From: Spirochaetota bacterium
Lineage (GTDB): Bacteria > Spirochaetota > Spirochaetia > Treponematales > Treponemataceae
Direction: 5' to 3'
Length of the DNA stretch: 64,000 nt
Assembly: GCA_023398165.1 (NCBI GenBank)
Contig: JAEWSQ010000003.1
Location: forward strand, 85,960-149,959
A program made the translations under genes and the position numbers. This document shows, piece after piece, positions 24,082 to 33,558 of this stretch. Position 1 is the stretch's first letter; each line of letters begins with the position of its first letter. The notes beneath the pieces were generated by a model. It did no database searches and was not told the DNA's origin. It saw nothing but the letters and a program-made list of their open reading frames with translations.

Positions 24082-25688
24082 TATTATTAATTGATAATTA
24101 CGATTCATTCACATACAACGTTGTTCAGTCTTTAGCCAAATACACGAGACAGGAAATTAAGGTAGTGCGGAGCAGGGAAATTACAATTGCCGAATGCATT
24201 GCATTAAATCCGGATTCCCTCGTTCTTTCCCCAGGGCCGGGCAGACCTGAAGATGCAGGTATTACCGTTGAAGCAATTCAGTATTTCAGCGGTAAAATTC
24301 CCATTCTCGGTGTATGCCTCGGACATCAGGCAATCGGCTACGCATTCGGAGCAAAAATAGTCGGTGCAAAATTTATAAAGCACGGTATTGCAGAAGAAAT
24401 AAAACTCGACGGCAAGGGATTATTCCGCTCAATCGGAAACAAGGCTGTCTTTACACGCTACCACAGCCTCGTAATAGATGAAGCAACCCTTCCTCCCGAT
24501 TTCGAAGTGACAGCCCGTTCTCCCGACGGCGATATTATGGGAATAAGGCACAAGACAATGCCCATAGAAGGTGTACAGTTCCATCCGGAGTCCATTGCAT
24601 CCGAATATGAAAAACAGTTTTTTAATGCTTTTTTAAATTATCGAAGAGAGGCTCTTCCTGTACAGGAAATTCTTAATACGCTGTGTGCGGGAAAAGATTT
24701 GGATCAAAGGACCGCGGAATTATTTATGGAAGATTTAACGGACGGCTGTCTCGATGAACGGCAGACTTCCGCAATATTAACCGCTCTTTCTGCAAAGGGG
24801 CCGTCCGCTTCCGAGATTGCAGGCTGTGCATCGGTCTTATGCAGGAAAAAAACACCGCTCGATGTCGGAACCAAAGAATTAACCGACATTGTCGGTACCG
24901 GCGGCGACAGCAAGGGAAGTTTCAATATCAGTTCCATGGCGGCTCTCATCGCTTCGGCCTGCGGTCTTACTGTTGCAAAACACGGGAACAGGGCTGTCTC
25001 GAGTAAAAGCGGCGCTGCCGATTTTTATGAAGCGCTCGGTATTAAAATTGACAATAATCCCCAAAAAAGCGCGGAGAGTATTAAGAAAACTAATTTCGGA
25101 TTCCTTTTTGCTCCGGTGTATCATTCTGCTATGCGTTTTGCCGCTCCTGTGCGTAAGGCGCTCGGCATTAAAACAATTATGAACCTGATCGGCCCTCTTT
25201 CAAACCCTGCAGGCGCCGCATACCAGATGCTTGGAGTGTATGATAAATCGCTTCTCGAGCCGGTCGGCCGTGCCTCAAAACTTCTCGGTTCAAAACGGGT
25301 CATGGTTGTGGTTAGCGAAGACGGCTTTGACGAGATTTCGCCCTGTTATAAAACTCATGTGTTTGAAATCGATGAAAACGGAAATGAAAAACACTACGAT
25401 ATTGTTCCTTCAGATTTTAACATAGGTTCCTGCAATGACAGCGATCTTGCAGGAGGGACTGCACAGGTGAATGCTAAGATGGCGCTCGATCTTCTCGAAG
25501 GAAACGGCAATGTTTGTGTAAAGCAGGCAGTTTGCCTCAATGCGGGAGCTGCATTGTATGTAGGGAAAAAAGCAGCTACAATTAAAGAAGGATACGAAGC
25601 TGCATTGAAAGCTCTTGCCAACGGAGATGTTAAAAAGAAACTCGATGAAATAAAGGCGGACACGAATGGCTCAAGTTCAGCAGCATGA
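24078..25688 (+). CDS. trpGD: TrpG-TrpD fusion: anthranilate synthase glutaminase and anthranilate phosphoribosyltransferase
   Basis: One polypeptide of 536 residues with two enzymes, as in enteric bacteria. Residues 1-190 are the class I glutaminase: LGVCLGHQ with the nucleophile Cys and FHPESIASEYE with the His/Glu pair. Residues about 195-530 are the phosphoribosyltransferase: DIVGTGGDSKGSFNISS binds PRPP, KHGNRAVSSKSGAADF follows, and NLIGPLSNPAG is the anthranilate side. All key motifs are intact. It overlaps trpE by four bases and the trpCF start by 23, so translation is tightly coupled. The fusion keeps channelled steps one and two in fixed proportion. Confidence 0.95.
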   Translation: MILLIDNYDSFTYNVVQSLAKYTRQEIKVVRSREITIAECIALNPDSLVLSPGPGRPEDAGITVEAIQYFSGKIPILGVCLGHQAIGYAFGAKIVGAKFIKHGIAEEIKLDGKGLFRSIGNKAVFTRYHSLVIDEATLPPDFEVTARSPDGDIMGIRHKTMPIEGVQFHPESIASEYEKQFFNAFLNYRREALPVQEILNTLCAGKDLDQRTAELFMEDLTDGCLDERQTSAILTALSAKGPSASEIAGCASVLCRKKTPLDVGTKELTDIVGTGGDSKGSFNISSMAALIASACGLTVAKHGNRAVSSKSGAADFYEALGIKIDNNPQKSAESIKKTNFGFLFAPVYHSAMRFAAPVRKALGIKTIMNLIGPLSNPAGAAYQMLGVYDKSLLEPVGRASKLLGSKRVMVVVSEDGFDEISPCYKTHVFEIDENGNEKHYDIVPSDFNIGSCNDSDLAGGTAQVNAKMALDLLEGNGNVCVKQAVCLNAGAALYVGKKAATIKEGYEAALKALANGDVKKKLDEIKADTNGSSSAA

Positions 25689-27324
25689 TATTCTTACTTC
25701 CATTCTAGAAAAACGAAAAGAACTGTATACAGTAAAAGGATTTTCATTCGGGCATACGCTGCCGGCACAAAGGACTAAACCTGTTGTTCCTTTTCTGCCG
25801 GAAAAGGGCTCTATTCTCGAGATTAAACGCGCATCCCCTTCCAAGGGGAATATTGCACCTCTTCTTAATGCCCCGGAGACGGCATGTACTTATGCGGAGC
25901 AGGGAGCACGGGCAATATCAGTTTTAACAGAAGAAAGCTATTTTAAGGGTTCCCTTGAAGATCTCTGTGCTGTATCAGACTCGGTATATAAAAAAAATCC
26001 TGCTATTGCTGTTCTTAGAAAAGACTTTCTGACAGACGAAGAAGAGCTCGATATTTCCTATGTCTGCGGTGCAGACGCTGTTTTATTGATAGCGCGGATT
26101 CTTGAAACTGATAAATTCTGCTCCATGGCAAATAAGGCTTTATCGCTTGGATTAAGCATCTTATGTGAAATTAGAGAGGAAGAGGATTTAGTAAAATATA
26201 AGACTATGTGTAAATCCGTGAAAAAAAGCGGCGCAAAAGCGCGTATTTTTCTCGGCATTAACACAAGAGACCTTGCAACCTTTACCCTCGATCCGCTTGT
26301 GCCTTCAAGCTTTTTTTACGATGTAGAAGACGGTACCTTAATGATTTATGAATCCGGTATTAAAACTCCGGAAGCTGCCGCATTAGCAGGAAATATGGGA
26401 TTTCACGGGCTTCTGATGGGTGAAGCCGCCGCAAAAAATCCTGAGGGAGCTTCTGTTATTATACAGAGATTCCTTGAAGCCAAGCCAGACATGAACGCTG
26501 TCATGTGGACGTCGTATGCAGCGGCAATGCGGAGCAGAAAAAAGACTCTGGGCTATTCGCCCTATGTTAAGATCTGCGGGCTCACTCAGCTTGAGGATGT
26601 CGAAGACTGTATAGGACTCGGTGCAGATATGCTCGGTTTTATTTTTTCGGGAAAAAGCAAACGCTGTGTTGACCGGAGTTTTTTAATTGAAGTAAAAGAA
26701 CTGCTTGCTAAGGAAAAAAGAAAAGCAGGAGCACATAAAGAGACTTTCATGAGACCGGTGCTTACAGGAGTTATAACGGATCCCGATTCATCTGAAGCCA
26801 TGGAAGCTTTTACGCTCATCCGCGACGGACTGCTCGACAAGATCCAGTATCACGGATGTCCCATACCTTCCCCTGCGGATAAAAAATGGAAAGACATTCC
26901 ACGGTATGCCGCGGTTAAAATCGGAAATGATGAAGACCTTGTGAATTTGTTCAATCTTCTTGAACGGGGACAGCCCAGAGTTCTCATAGATGCCCGATCC
27001 GGAAAAGGCGAGGGCGGAACGGGTGAAAGAATCGGAGAGAGTCTTCTTGACCGCATAACGGGAAAAACACAGCTTTGGCTTGCTGGCGGTATAAATCCTT
27101 CAAATGTAGAAGAAATTATTGAAAAATACAGACCTGAACTTATAGATATTGCAAGCGGAGTTGAAGAAGTTCAAACCGCTCAGGATGTTCAATCATCAGA
27201 TGATGAGGATGTTGTAAAAGGAGAAATAAAAGCCGGAAAAAAAGACAGAATTAAACTGATAGATTTATTTGAAAAAATAGAGGATGCCTGCGAAAGAGTT
27301 CGCACCGCAGAAGCATCAAAGTAA
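25666..27324 (+). CDS. trpCF: TrpC-TrpF fusion: indole-3-glycerol-phosphate synthase and phosphoribosylanthranilate isomerase
   Basis: Steps three and four of the branch in one 552-residue chain. TrpC fills about 1-265: catalytic Lys in ILEIKRASPSKGNIAP, AVLRKDFL, and ESGIKTPEAAALAGNMGFHGLLMGEA. TrpF runs from about 298: catalytic Cys in YVKICGLTQLEDVEDC, Asp in LIDARSGKGEGGTG, and LAGGINPSNVEEII. Between strands the TrpF part has a charged insertion (ELLAKEKRKAGAHKET), and there is a long acidic/basic segment near 507-535 (QSSDDEDVVKGEIKAGKKDR), so the isomerase half is larger than usual. Only one TrpF is visible in the window. The ATG at 25666 is the only reasonable start. Confidence 0.93.
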   Translation: MAQVQQHDILTSILEKRKELYTVKGFSFGHTLPAQRTKPVVPFLPEKGSILEIKRASPSKGNIAPLLNAPETACTYAEQGARAISVLTEESYFKGSLEDLCAVSDSVYKKNPAIAVLRKDFLTDEEELDISYVCGADAVLLIARILETDKFCSMANKALSLGLSILCEIREEEDLVKYKTMCKSVKKSGAKARIFLGINTRDLATFTLDPLVPSSFFYDVEDGTLMIYESGIKTPEAAALAGNMGFHGLLMGEAAAKNPEGASVIIQRFLEAKPDMNAVMWTSYAAAMRSRKKTLGYSPYVKICGLTQLEDVEDCIGLGADMLGFIFSGKSKRCVDRSFLIEVKELLAKEKRKAGAHKETFMRPVLTGVITDPDSSEAMEAFTLIRDGLLDKIQYHGCPIPSPADKKWKDIPRYAAVKIGNDEDLVNLFNLLERGQPRVLIDARSGKGEGGTGERIGESLLDRITGKTQLWLAGGINPSNVEEIIEKYRPELIDIASGVEEVQTAQDVQSSDDEDVVKGEIKAGKKDRIKLIDLFEKIEDACERVRTAEASK

Positions 27325-27342
27325 CTATGGAGGAATAAATAG

Positions 27343-28599
27343 ATGAGTAATACAGGATTCTTCGGAGAATTCGGAGGAAAATACGTAGCTGAAATTCTGC
27401 GGAGGCCGCTCGATGAGCTTGAAGAAGCTTTTTACGCGTCATTAAAGGACACGGGCTTTTTATTTGATTTGGAAATTCTCCGCAGAGATTTTATAGGCCG
27501 GCCGACACCTTTATTGTATGCCGAAAAAACATCGAAAGATTTAGGCGGTGCTCAAATATATATAAAAGCAGAAGGCCTTGCCCATACCGGAGCACATAAA
27601 ATAAATAATGCAGTTTCCCAGGCTCTGCTTGCTAAAAAAATGGGTAAAACTAGAATAATTGCAGAAACAGGGGCGGGTCAGCACGGACTAGCTACCGCTG
27701 CAGCCTGTGCGCGTCTTGGTCTTGAATGTGTTGTGTACATGGGCGAAGTAGATGTCCGTCGTCAGCAGCCCAATGTTGCGGCGATGGAATTATACGGAGC
27801 CGAAGTACGCTCTGTGACATCGGGTTCCCGCACCTTAAAAGACGCAATAAATGAAGCTATGAGAGACTGGGCGGCGAGTTTTTCAAATACCCATTATGTT
27901 ATCGGATCTGCTTTAGGGCCGGCTCCCTTTCCCGACATGGTAAGAACCTTTCAGTCAATTGTAGGAAAGGAAGTAAAGAAGCAGAGTGCCGAGCGAAAAC
28001 TCAATGTCAAAGCGCTGGTTGCCTGTGTCGGAGGCGGATCGAACGCCATTGGTTTTTTTGAACCGTTTTTAGACGATAAGTCTGTACGTCTCATTGCTGT
28101 CGAGGCAGGAGGAGTCGGAGAGGGAAGAGGAAATAATGCCGTGCGTATGGCAGGTGATGCCAGCCCCGGTATTGTACACGGGTACAAGAGCCGCTTTTTG
28201 CTCGACAGCGACGGTCAGGTCGGACAGACGAGGTCAATATCTGCAGGGCTTGATTATGCGGGCATCGGCCCGCAGCTTGCAGATCTGGGAGATAAAAAAC
28301 GCATAGAATTCACAAGCGCTCTTGATAATGATGTTCTTGAAGCGGTTAAGCTTTTTGCGCGAAACGAAGGGCTCATTTTTGCACTGGAAAGCGCTCATGC
28401 AGGATCTCACGCACTAAAAGTGGCACAAGCTATGAAACCGGATGAAGCTGTTATTGTAAATATGTCAGGCCGGGGCGACAAGGATATTTTTATAACTTCA
28501 CCCGTATTCAGACCCGATGAATGGAAAACCTTTTTGAAAAGCGAACTGGAACGCCTTGAAGAAGGTACAGAAATTCATCAGTCTAAATTAATGAAATAA
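27343..28599 (+). CDS. trpB: Tryptophan synthase beta subunit
   Basis: PLP enzyme joining indole and serine. The Lys that binds PLP lies in HTGAHKINNA near residue 87, with the substrate loop AETGAGQHG near 110 and the phosphate-binding VGGGSNAIG near 233. The length (418) is slightly above the usual 390-400 owing to a C-terminal tail rich in Glu. It begins 18 bases after trpCF behind a TGGAGGAA site and is followed after 50 bases by trpA. It is the TrpB1 type that works with TrpA. Confidence 0.96.
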   Translation: MSNTGFFGEFGGKYVAEILRRPLDELEEAFYASLKDTGFLFDLEILRRDFIGRPTPLLYAEKTSKDLGGAQIYIKAEGLAHTGAHKINNAVSQALLAKKMGKTRIIAETGAGQHGLATAAACARLGLECVVYMGEVDVRRQQPNVAAMELYGAEVRSVTSGSRTLKDAINEAMRDWAASFSNTHYVIGSALGPAPFPDMVRTFQSIVGKEVKKQSAERKLNVKALVACVGGGSNAIGFFEPFLDDKSVRLIAVEAGGVGEGRGNNAVRMAGDASPGIVHGYKSRFLLDSDGQVGQTRSISAGLDYAGIGPQLADLGDKKRIEFTSALDNDVLEAVKLFARNEGLIFALESAHAGSHALKVAQAMKPDEAVIVNMSGRGDKDIFITSPVFRPDEWKTFLKSELERLEEGTEIHQSKLMK

Positions 28600-28649
28600 A
28601 ACACCGTAAAAATATTTCGGTTATAATTTTATAAAGAAAGGATATACAC

Positions 28650-29420
28650 ATGAAACGAGTTTTAATGGCGCATCAGGTTGCCGGTTTTCCTTCGCCTGAT
28701 AGTGCACTTGCCATAAGCGATGCTCTTGTGGAAGGGGGCGCTCAAATTCTGGAAATACAGCTTCCTTTCAGCGATCCCAGTGCTGACGGCCCTGCAATTC
28801 AGACAGCATGTTCAAGCGTGCTTGAGAATAACTATACGGTAAAACAGGGATTTGACTTTATTTCAGCAATTCATAAAAAACATTCAGAGGTAACTCTTTT
28901 TCTCATGACCTATGCTTCCCTTGCCTATGCACGCGGAATAGAGCAGTTTGTTGTAGATGCAAAAAATGCAGGAGTGAACGGTCTTATTATTCCGGATTTG
29001 CCCTTCGACAGCGATGAAGGGCTCGGTTTTGCATGCAGGAAGGCAGGCATAGCTCAAATACCGGTTGCAGCCCCTTCAATGACGGAAACACGCCTTGAGA
29101 GGATAAGCGCATGCGGCTTTGAGTACACTTACTGCGCACTGAGAGCCGGTATTACCGGTAGTAAAACGGTAATCGAAAAAGAAACAATCGAGTTTTTGAA
29201 GAGGGCCGGAAAAGGCGGTTCAAAACTTTTAGGCGGATTCGGGGTAGTAACCGGGGAACAGGCGGAAGCTCTAAGCCCCTATGTGTACGCGGTTGTGGCA
29301 GGTTCTGTCTTTGTGAATACTATAATCGAAACTGTGGGGAAAAAAGGTGAAAACAAAGACAAGACCGCTGAGCTGTATAAAAAACTCAGCGGTAAGGCAA
29401 AAGAATTAAGCGGTAACTAG
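28650..29420 (+). CDS. trpA: Tryptophan synthase alpha subunit
   Basis: Cleaves indole-3-glycerol phosphate to indole, which is channelled to TrpB. Catalytic Glu and Asp lie in LEIQLPFSDPSADGPAIQ near residue 36-52. The barrel end has GGFGVVTGEQAE and VVAGSVFV. The N-terminus is shorter than in enteric TrpA. The usual IPFSDP is LPFSDP here. Last gene of the trp operon; its end overlaps that of the convergent TetR gene by 15 bases. Confidence 0.95.
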   Translation: MKRVLMAHQVAGFPSPDSALAISDALVEGGAQILEIQLPFSDPSADGPAIQTACSSVLENNYTVKQGFDFISAIHKKHSEVTLFLMTYASLAYARGIEQFVVDAKNAGVNGLIIPDLPFDSDEGLGFACRKAGIAQIPVAAPSMTETRLERISACGFEYTYCALRAGITGSKTVIEKETIEFLKRAGKGGSKLLGGFGVVTGEQAEALSPYVYAVVAGSVFVNTIIETVGKKGENKDKTAELYKKLSGKAKELSGN

Positions 29421-30005
29421 AATTCCTTCAATCGCAAGATCAAAGGAAGCATTGAGTTCTTCTATGCTTTCCTGATCGAGAATGGCGAGTCTGAAAATGA
29501 TTGACTGTATAAGGCCGTAAAACATCTCGTTTGCGGCTTTTACGTTAATCTGTTTGAACTCCCCTTTTTTCATTCCAGCTATCAGTATGGTGGATAGAAG
29601 ATGTCTGAGTCTTAAAACTCTCCGCCTTACTCTGTCGCCGGGATCTTTACCCATTTTCTGAAGCTGGAGCAGGTACACAAGAATGATGTTAAAAAGCTTC
29701 TTGTTGTCCATGCAGGTGTCCACAATTTGTGCACAGACCTGGCGGAGTTTTTCCCGGGAAGATAAATTCGGATTATTAACTACTTTTAATAAAGAGACTT
29801 CAAGCCCCTGCGTGAGCTGCTTAATACTCCACAAAAACAGTTCCTGTTTATTTTTGAAGTAAATATAAAGGGTTGTCCGCGTTATACCGCAGCGGTCGGC
29901 AATTTTTTGAAAAGTAACATCTTCGTACCCTTCCTCAATGAAGATATCGAGCGACTTTTCCAGAATTTCCCGTTTTCGTTTTTCATGTTCTACAACAATA
30001 GCCAT
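29406..30005 (-). CDS. TetR/AcrR family transcriptional regulator
   Basis: A 199-residue DNA-binding repressor type. The N-terminal helix-turn-helix is clear: ILEKSLDIFIEEGYEDVTFQKIADRCGITRTTLYIYFKNKQELF. The C-terminal helical ligand domain is not recognisable. AAGGGAG lies before the ATG. It converges with trpA and precedes the RNA methyltransferase gene (27 bases upstream on the same strand), so it may be read from that promoter. Its target is unknown; candidate dyads in this window are the trp dyads (22559-22608) and the 22-bp palindrome at 36893-36914. Confidence 0.88.
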   Translation of the reverse strand: MAIVVEHEKRKREILEKSLDIFIEEGYEDVTFQKIADRCGITRTTLYIYFKNKQELFLWSIKQLTQGLEVSLLKVVNNPNLSSREKLRQVCAQIVDTCMDNKKLFNIILVYLLQLQKMGKDPGDRVRRRVLRLRHLLSTILIAGMKKGEFKQINVKAANEMFYGLIQSIIFRLAILDQESIEELNASFDLAIEGILVTA

Positions 30006-30031
30006 TGGATTCTCCCTTCCTCATACCGATA

Positions 30032-31222
30032 TTAGTTATTTTCTTCCTTTTTTGTTCCAATTTTTCCGGCATCAAATCTATAAAATATTGTATCCAGATT
30101 TCCGCTTTTTAATTCCTTCTTTTGATCCGCTCTTTTGCCTAACGACTGCTCAAACGCTTCATGAGAAGTAATAAAACCCATTTCCCACCCCGGAAATTCT
30201 GTAAAAAGGCAGGGCATTGTCTTATACAGTTCCTCCGCTTCAGTCTGATCTCCCAGACGTTCACCATACGGAAGATTAGAAAGAATTAAACCCTCATCGT
30301 AAGGGGCTTTGAGTTCTTTAAAGTCTGCAATTTCAAAGTCGGGTCTTTGGACACGGGCATCGCTTCCGACAAGCTGAAGCGCCCTTCCGGCTGTAACACA
30401 GGCATGCTCCGCGTTTATCCGTGCCCGCTCAATAGCATTTTTATCAATATCGGTACCGGTTATACGGGCAACAGCATCGGGCCTTATTTTTGCAGCTTCC
30501 TCTTTTTTTGTCTCCACAGCCTTCTGCTGATTATACACTGCAAGATTTTCAACTGCAAATTTACGTCCGAAACCCGGGGCAACATTGTACGCATACAAGG
30601 CCGCTTCTATTGGAATTGTTCCTGAACCGCAAAAGGCATCATGAAGCGGTGTTTTCCGCCTCCAGCACATAATCTGTATGAGAACAGCGGCAAGCGTTTC
30701 CCTGATGGGAGCGGGTCCGCCTTCGGTCCGGTAGCCCCGTTTATGAAGCGGATCGCCTGAAAGATCAAGGAGAATTAATGCTGTATCCTTTTCCATATAG
30801 ACGCGGACGTTTGCCTCAGCTCCGCTTTCCGGCAGTACAGACATGTTCCAAATTCTTCCCAGCTTTGTGTAAATAGCCTTGTGGGTAATACCCTGAATAC
30901 TGTGCTCGGAAGAGAGCTTGCTTTTATAGACACGAACCTTATCTACAATAACACGGGTATCTTTTTTAAAATAATCCTGCCATTGAATATGCTCCACTCC
31001 GTCAAACAGTTCATCAAAGTCCTGCGCAGGAAATGAACCAAGCTGAAGATACACTCTGTCTGCAGTTCTAAGGCATAAATTGGTCTTATATAATCCGGCA
31101 TCATCGCTGAAAAAGGAAACACGGCCGGGGGCATTCCCGCATGTTTTGTAACCTAAAAGTTTTATTTCATTTGCAAGTATTTTCTCAGCGCCTAATGCGC
31201 ACAATGCTACCAGTGTAATCAT
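30032..31222 (-). CDS. THUMP-domain SAM-dependent RNA methyltransferase (RlmL/UPF0020 family)
   Basis: Probable N2-guanine methyltransferase acting on 23S rRNA. The start is placed at ATG 31222 (MITLVALCALGAEKILANEIK); codons upstream are in frame but follow the promoter. THUMP domain occupies about 40-155, then the methyltransferase: HDAFCGSGTIPIEAALYAYN is the SAM site, TGTDIDKNAIERARINAEHA the acidic loop, and the catalytic motif reads SNLPYGERLG instead of the usual NPPYG; NLPYG variants occur in the family. 396 residues corresponds to the first methyltransferase half of RlmKL. TetR gene follows it. Confidence 0.88.
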   Translation of the reverse strand: MITLVALCALGAEKILANEIKLLGYKTCGNAPGRVSFFSDDAGLYKTNLCLRTADRVYLQLGSFPAQDFDELFDGVEHIQWQDYFKKDTRVIVDKVRVYKSKLSSEHSIQGITHKAIYTKLGRIWNMSVLPESGAEANVRVYMEKDTALILLDLSGDPLHKRGYRTEGGPAPIRETLAAVLIQIMCWRRKTPLHDAFCGSGTIPIEAALYAYNVAPGFGRKFAVENLAVYNQQKAVETKKEEAAKIRPDAVARITGTDIDKNAIERARINAEHACVTAGRALQLVGSDARVQRPDFEIADFKELKAPYDEGLILSNLPYGERLGDQTEAEELYKTMPCLFTEFPGWEMGFITSHEAFEQSLGKRADQKKELKSGNLDTIFYRFDAGKIGTKKEENN

Positions 31223-31228
31223 AATGAC

Positions 31229-31257
31229 AGAATAACACTTTATGAATGATTGCACAA
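31229..31257 (-). promoter_or_regulatory. Promoter of the RNA methyltransferase gene, apparently leaderless
   Basis: Minus-strand TTGTGC (31257-31252), 17-bp spacer, TATTCT (31234-31229), 6 bases to the ATG at 31222. No Shine-Dalgarno is present. Confidence 0.55.
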
Positions 31258-31365
31258 GCAAATAATTTCAAGTATGAGCAAGAATTATGCAGAAAAGTTA
31301 CTGCTTGAAGTAATTTTGATTGACAGGATGGAAAAACTGGGGACATACTGGAAGAGAGGTTTATC

Positions 31366-33558
31366 ATGCAAAAAACAGAAATAGATGCAGGCGTCTGGTT
31401 TCTTGAGATTAGCGAGCTCGATCTGCGTATACTTTGCGGCTGCCCGCCTGATGTTGTAAAACTGCTCATGAAACGCGGTTTTATTATTGATAAGCACTGG
31501 GACAAGGGTCTGTGGGAAACGGGACCCAATGCAATTCTCCTATCGGATCTTCCGATGCAGGGCGGAAAGTTTGCAAATCTTGCGGAATTTCCTATCCTTC
31601 AGATGTTTTACCGTCAGGGAATGATAATTCCCGGTCATCCGGGAAACACCGGGGTAAAGCCGGCTATTATTGGCCTCTCTTCTCAAATTCGTGCAGTCGG
31701 TGATTATTTATTTCACGGAACATACGGGCTTTCAAGTAAAGAAGAAATTCTCGGCTGCGGTGTTGATGAGGAATTTGCCGATGAAATTATCAGGCTGAAA
31801 ATGGCATTTGCCTTTAACAGCATGAGAAAAAGCGAGGAAATTCTGGATCTTTATACCCTCGATTCCGGTTCTGCTCACGTCCGGGACGGTCTGGAAGTAA
31901 AACACACGGCCTTGAATAAATTTCTGTTTACCTTCGGCGGTGAAGAAGTAGAGATAGATTTAAATCTTAAAGCATCAACATATGCATCCCCTATCAAACT
32001 GGAATATCACCGGGTACGGCGCGATTATTTTTCTGTTGTCCATATTGGAGAAGGAGACGGCTGGGATCAAAATCATCCGTGCATGTCGAGCATTATCTTT
32101 TTTCAGGGAAGGGCTTATTTAATTGATGCAGGTCCGAATATTATTGACAGTCTTACTTCCCTTGGAATCTGCGTTAATGAACTTGCAGGTATTTTCCATA
32201 CCCATGCTCATGACGATCATTTTGCGGGTCTAACGTCTCTTGTCCGTACCGATCACCGTATTAAATATTATGCCAGCTCTCTTGTCCGAACCTCGGTAAT
32301 GAAAAAACTCACGTCTCTTATGTCCGTACCGGAAAAACGGTTTATGAGAAGTTTCGATGTACAGGATCTTGTTCTGAATGAGTGGAATGATATAGGCGGA
32401 CTTGAAGTGATGCCGGTGTTTTCGCCTCATCCCGTCGAGACAAATGTGTTTTTTTTCCGTGCAATGTGGGAAGGAGGGTACCGTGTTTACGCCCATATGG
32501 CGGATATTGCTTCCAAAAAAGTTCTCGATGCCATGCTTTTACATTCCGATAACGCCACCCCGTTTTCACAAAATCTATATAAGAACTTTACGAGTATTAT
32601 TGCAAAAGGCGTTAACCTGAAGAAAATCGACATAGGCGGAGGAATGATACACGGCGATGCAGCCGATTTTGCGGGGGATAAGTCCCGAAAGGTTGTTCTA
32701 GCACACACGGCAAGGGATCTTACACCGGAGGAAATGGAAATAGGATCTGCTGCAAGTTTCGGTATGGAAGATTCATTAATTCCTACAAGACGTGAATATA
32801 TACGAGAGCAGTCCGGAGGCTACCTGCGCTCTTACTTTCCCGCGGCAACGGATGCAGATATTGAAATGCTGCTTAATTGTCCGGTTGTTTCACTGAATGT
32901 GGGGCACCTCCTGCAAAAAAAAGACGTTCCTGCAAAAGAGGTTCACCTTATTATTACAGGAGTCGCAGAGATGATAGACGGCGCCACAGGAAGAGTATTC
33001 ATGTTGTCTGCAGGAACCCTTATTGGAGAGTCTGCTGCTTTGGGAGGTGACATTCCCCAATATACCTACAAAGCAAAAAGCTATATTAACGTGCTTGAGA
33101 TACCTCAGGATTTATTCCGGTCGTTTATAATGAAAGGCGCGGATTATGAAGATGCAAGGAGAACAAGTTCTATAGCATTTTTTCTGCAGACGACTTTTCT
33201 CTTCGGAGAGTCAGTGTCTTCTCCAGTACTCTATACGATTGCGGTAAATCTGGTACCTGGTACAACGGGCGCAGGAGAGGTGTATGATGCGGGAGATGAG
33301 GCTTCGCTAATTATTGTTCTTTCCGGCAGTTTTAAGCTGTTTATTGACGAATCCGAAGTAGACACTCTTTATCCTAAAGATTTTTTCGGGGAAGAATGTG
33401 TTTTTTTCCCGGGCGGCAATTTAATGACTGCCCGTGCGGAAGAGGACTGTCATTGGTACAGCATAAAAACTGATATTCTGCGAGGTATTCCAATTGTTGA
33501 GTGGAAGATGCTCGAAGTATATGAAAGACGGCTTACCGCCTACGGTTCGGCTCAGTAA
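31366..33558 (+). CDS. MBL-fold metallohydrolase fused to cyclic-nucleotide-binding-like domains
   Basis: A 730-residue cytoplasmic protein with an unusual build. Residues about 1-210 form an N-terminal region of unknown family (ELDLRILCGCPPDVVKLLMKRGF). Residues about 215-470 are a metallo-beta-lactamase fold: AYLIDAGPN, then FHTHAHDDHFAGL holding His280, His282, Asp284 and His285 of HxHxDH, with further candidate ligands in GGMIHGDAADF and VVLAHTARDL. Residues about 515-610 and about 620-720 each resemble cNMP-binding (CRP-like) sandwiches (VFMLSAGTLIGESAALGG; LYPKDFFGEECVFFPGG). AGAGAGG precedes the ATG. It stands alone. A phosphodiesterase or sensor controlled by a cyclic nucleotide is an inference. 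Confidence 0.8.
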   Translation: MQKTEIDAGVWFLEISELDLRILCGCPPDVVKLLMKRGFIIDKHWDKGLWETGPNAILLSDLPMQGGKFANLAEFPILQMFYRQGMIIPGHPGNTGVKPAIIGLSSQIRAVGDYLFHGTYGLSSKEEILGCGVDEEFADEIIRLKMAFAFNSMRKSEEILDLYTLDSGSAHVRDGLEVKHTALNKFLFTFGGEEVEIDLNLKASTYASPIKLEYHRVRRDYFSVVHIGEGDGWDQNHPCMSSIIFFQGRAYLIDAGPNIIDSLTSLGICVNELAGIFHTHAHDDHFAGLTSLVRTDHRIKYYASSLVRTSVMKKLTSLMSVPEKRFMRSFDVQDLVLNEWNDIGGLEVMPVFSPHPVETNVFFFRAMWEGGYRVYAHMADIASKKVLDAMLLHSDNATPFSQNLYKNFTSIIAKGVNLKKIDIGGGMIHGDAADFAGDKSRKVVLAHTARDLTPEEMEIGSAASFGMEDSLIPTRREYIREQSGGYLRSYFPAATDADIEMLLNCPVVSLNVGHLLQKKDVPAKEVHLIITGVAEMIDGATGRVFMLSAGTLIGESAALGGDIPQYTYKAKSYINVLEIPQDLFRSFIMKGADYEDARRTSSIAFFLQTTFLFGESVSSPVLYTIAVNLVPGTTGAGEVYDAGDEASLIIVLSGSFKLFIDESEVDTLYPKDFFGEECVFFPGGNLMTARAEEDCHWYSIKTDILRGIPIVEWKMLEVYERRLTAYGSAQ

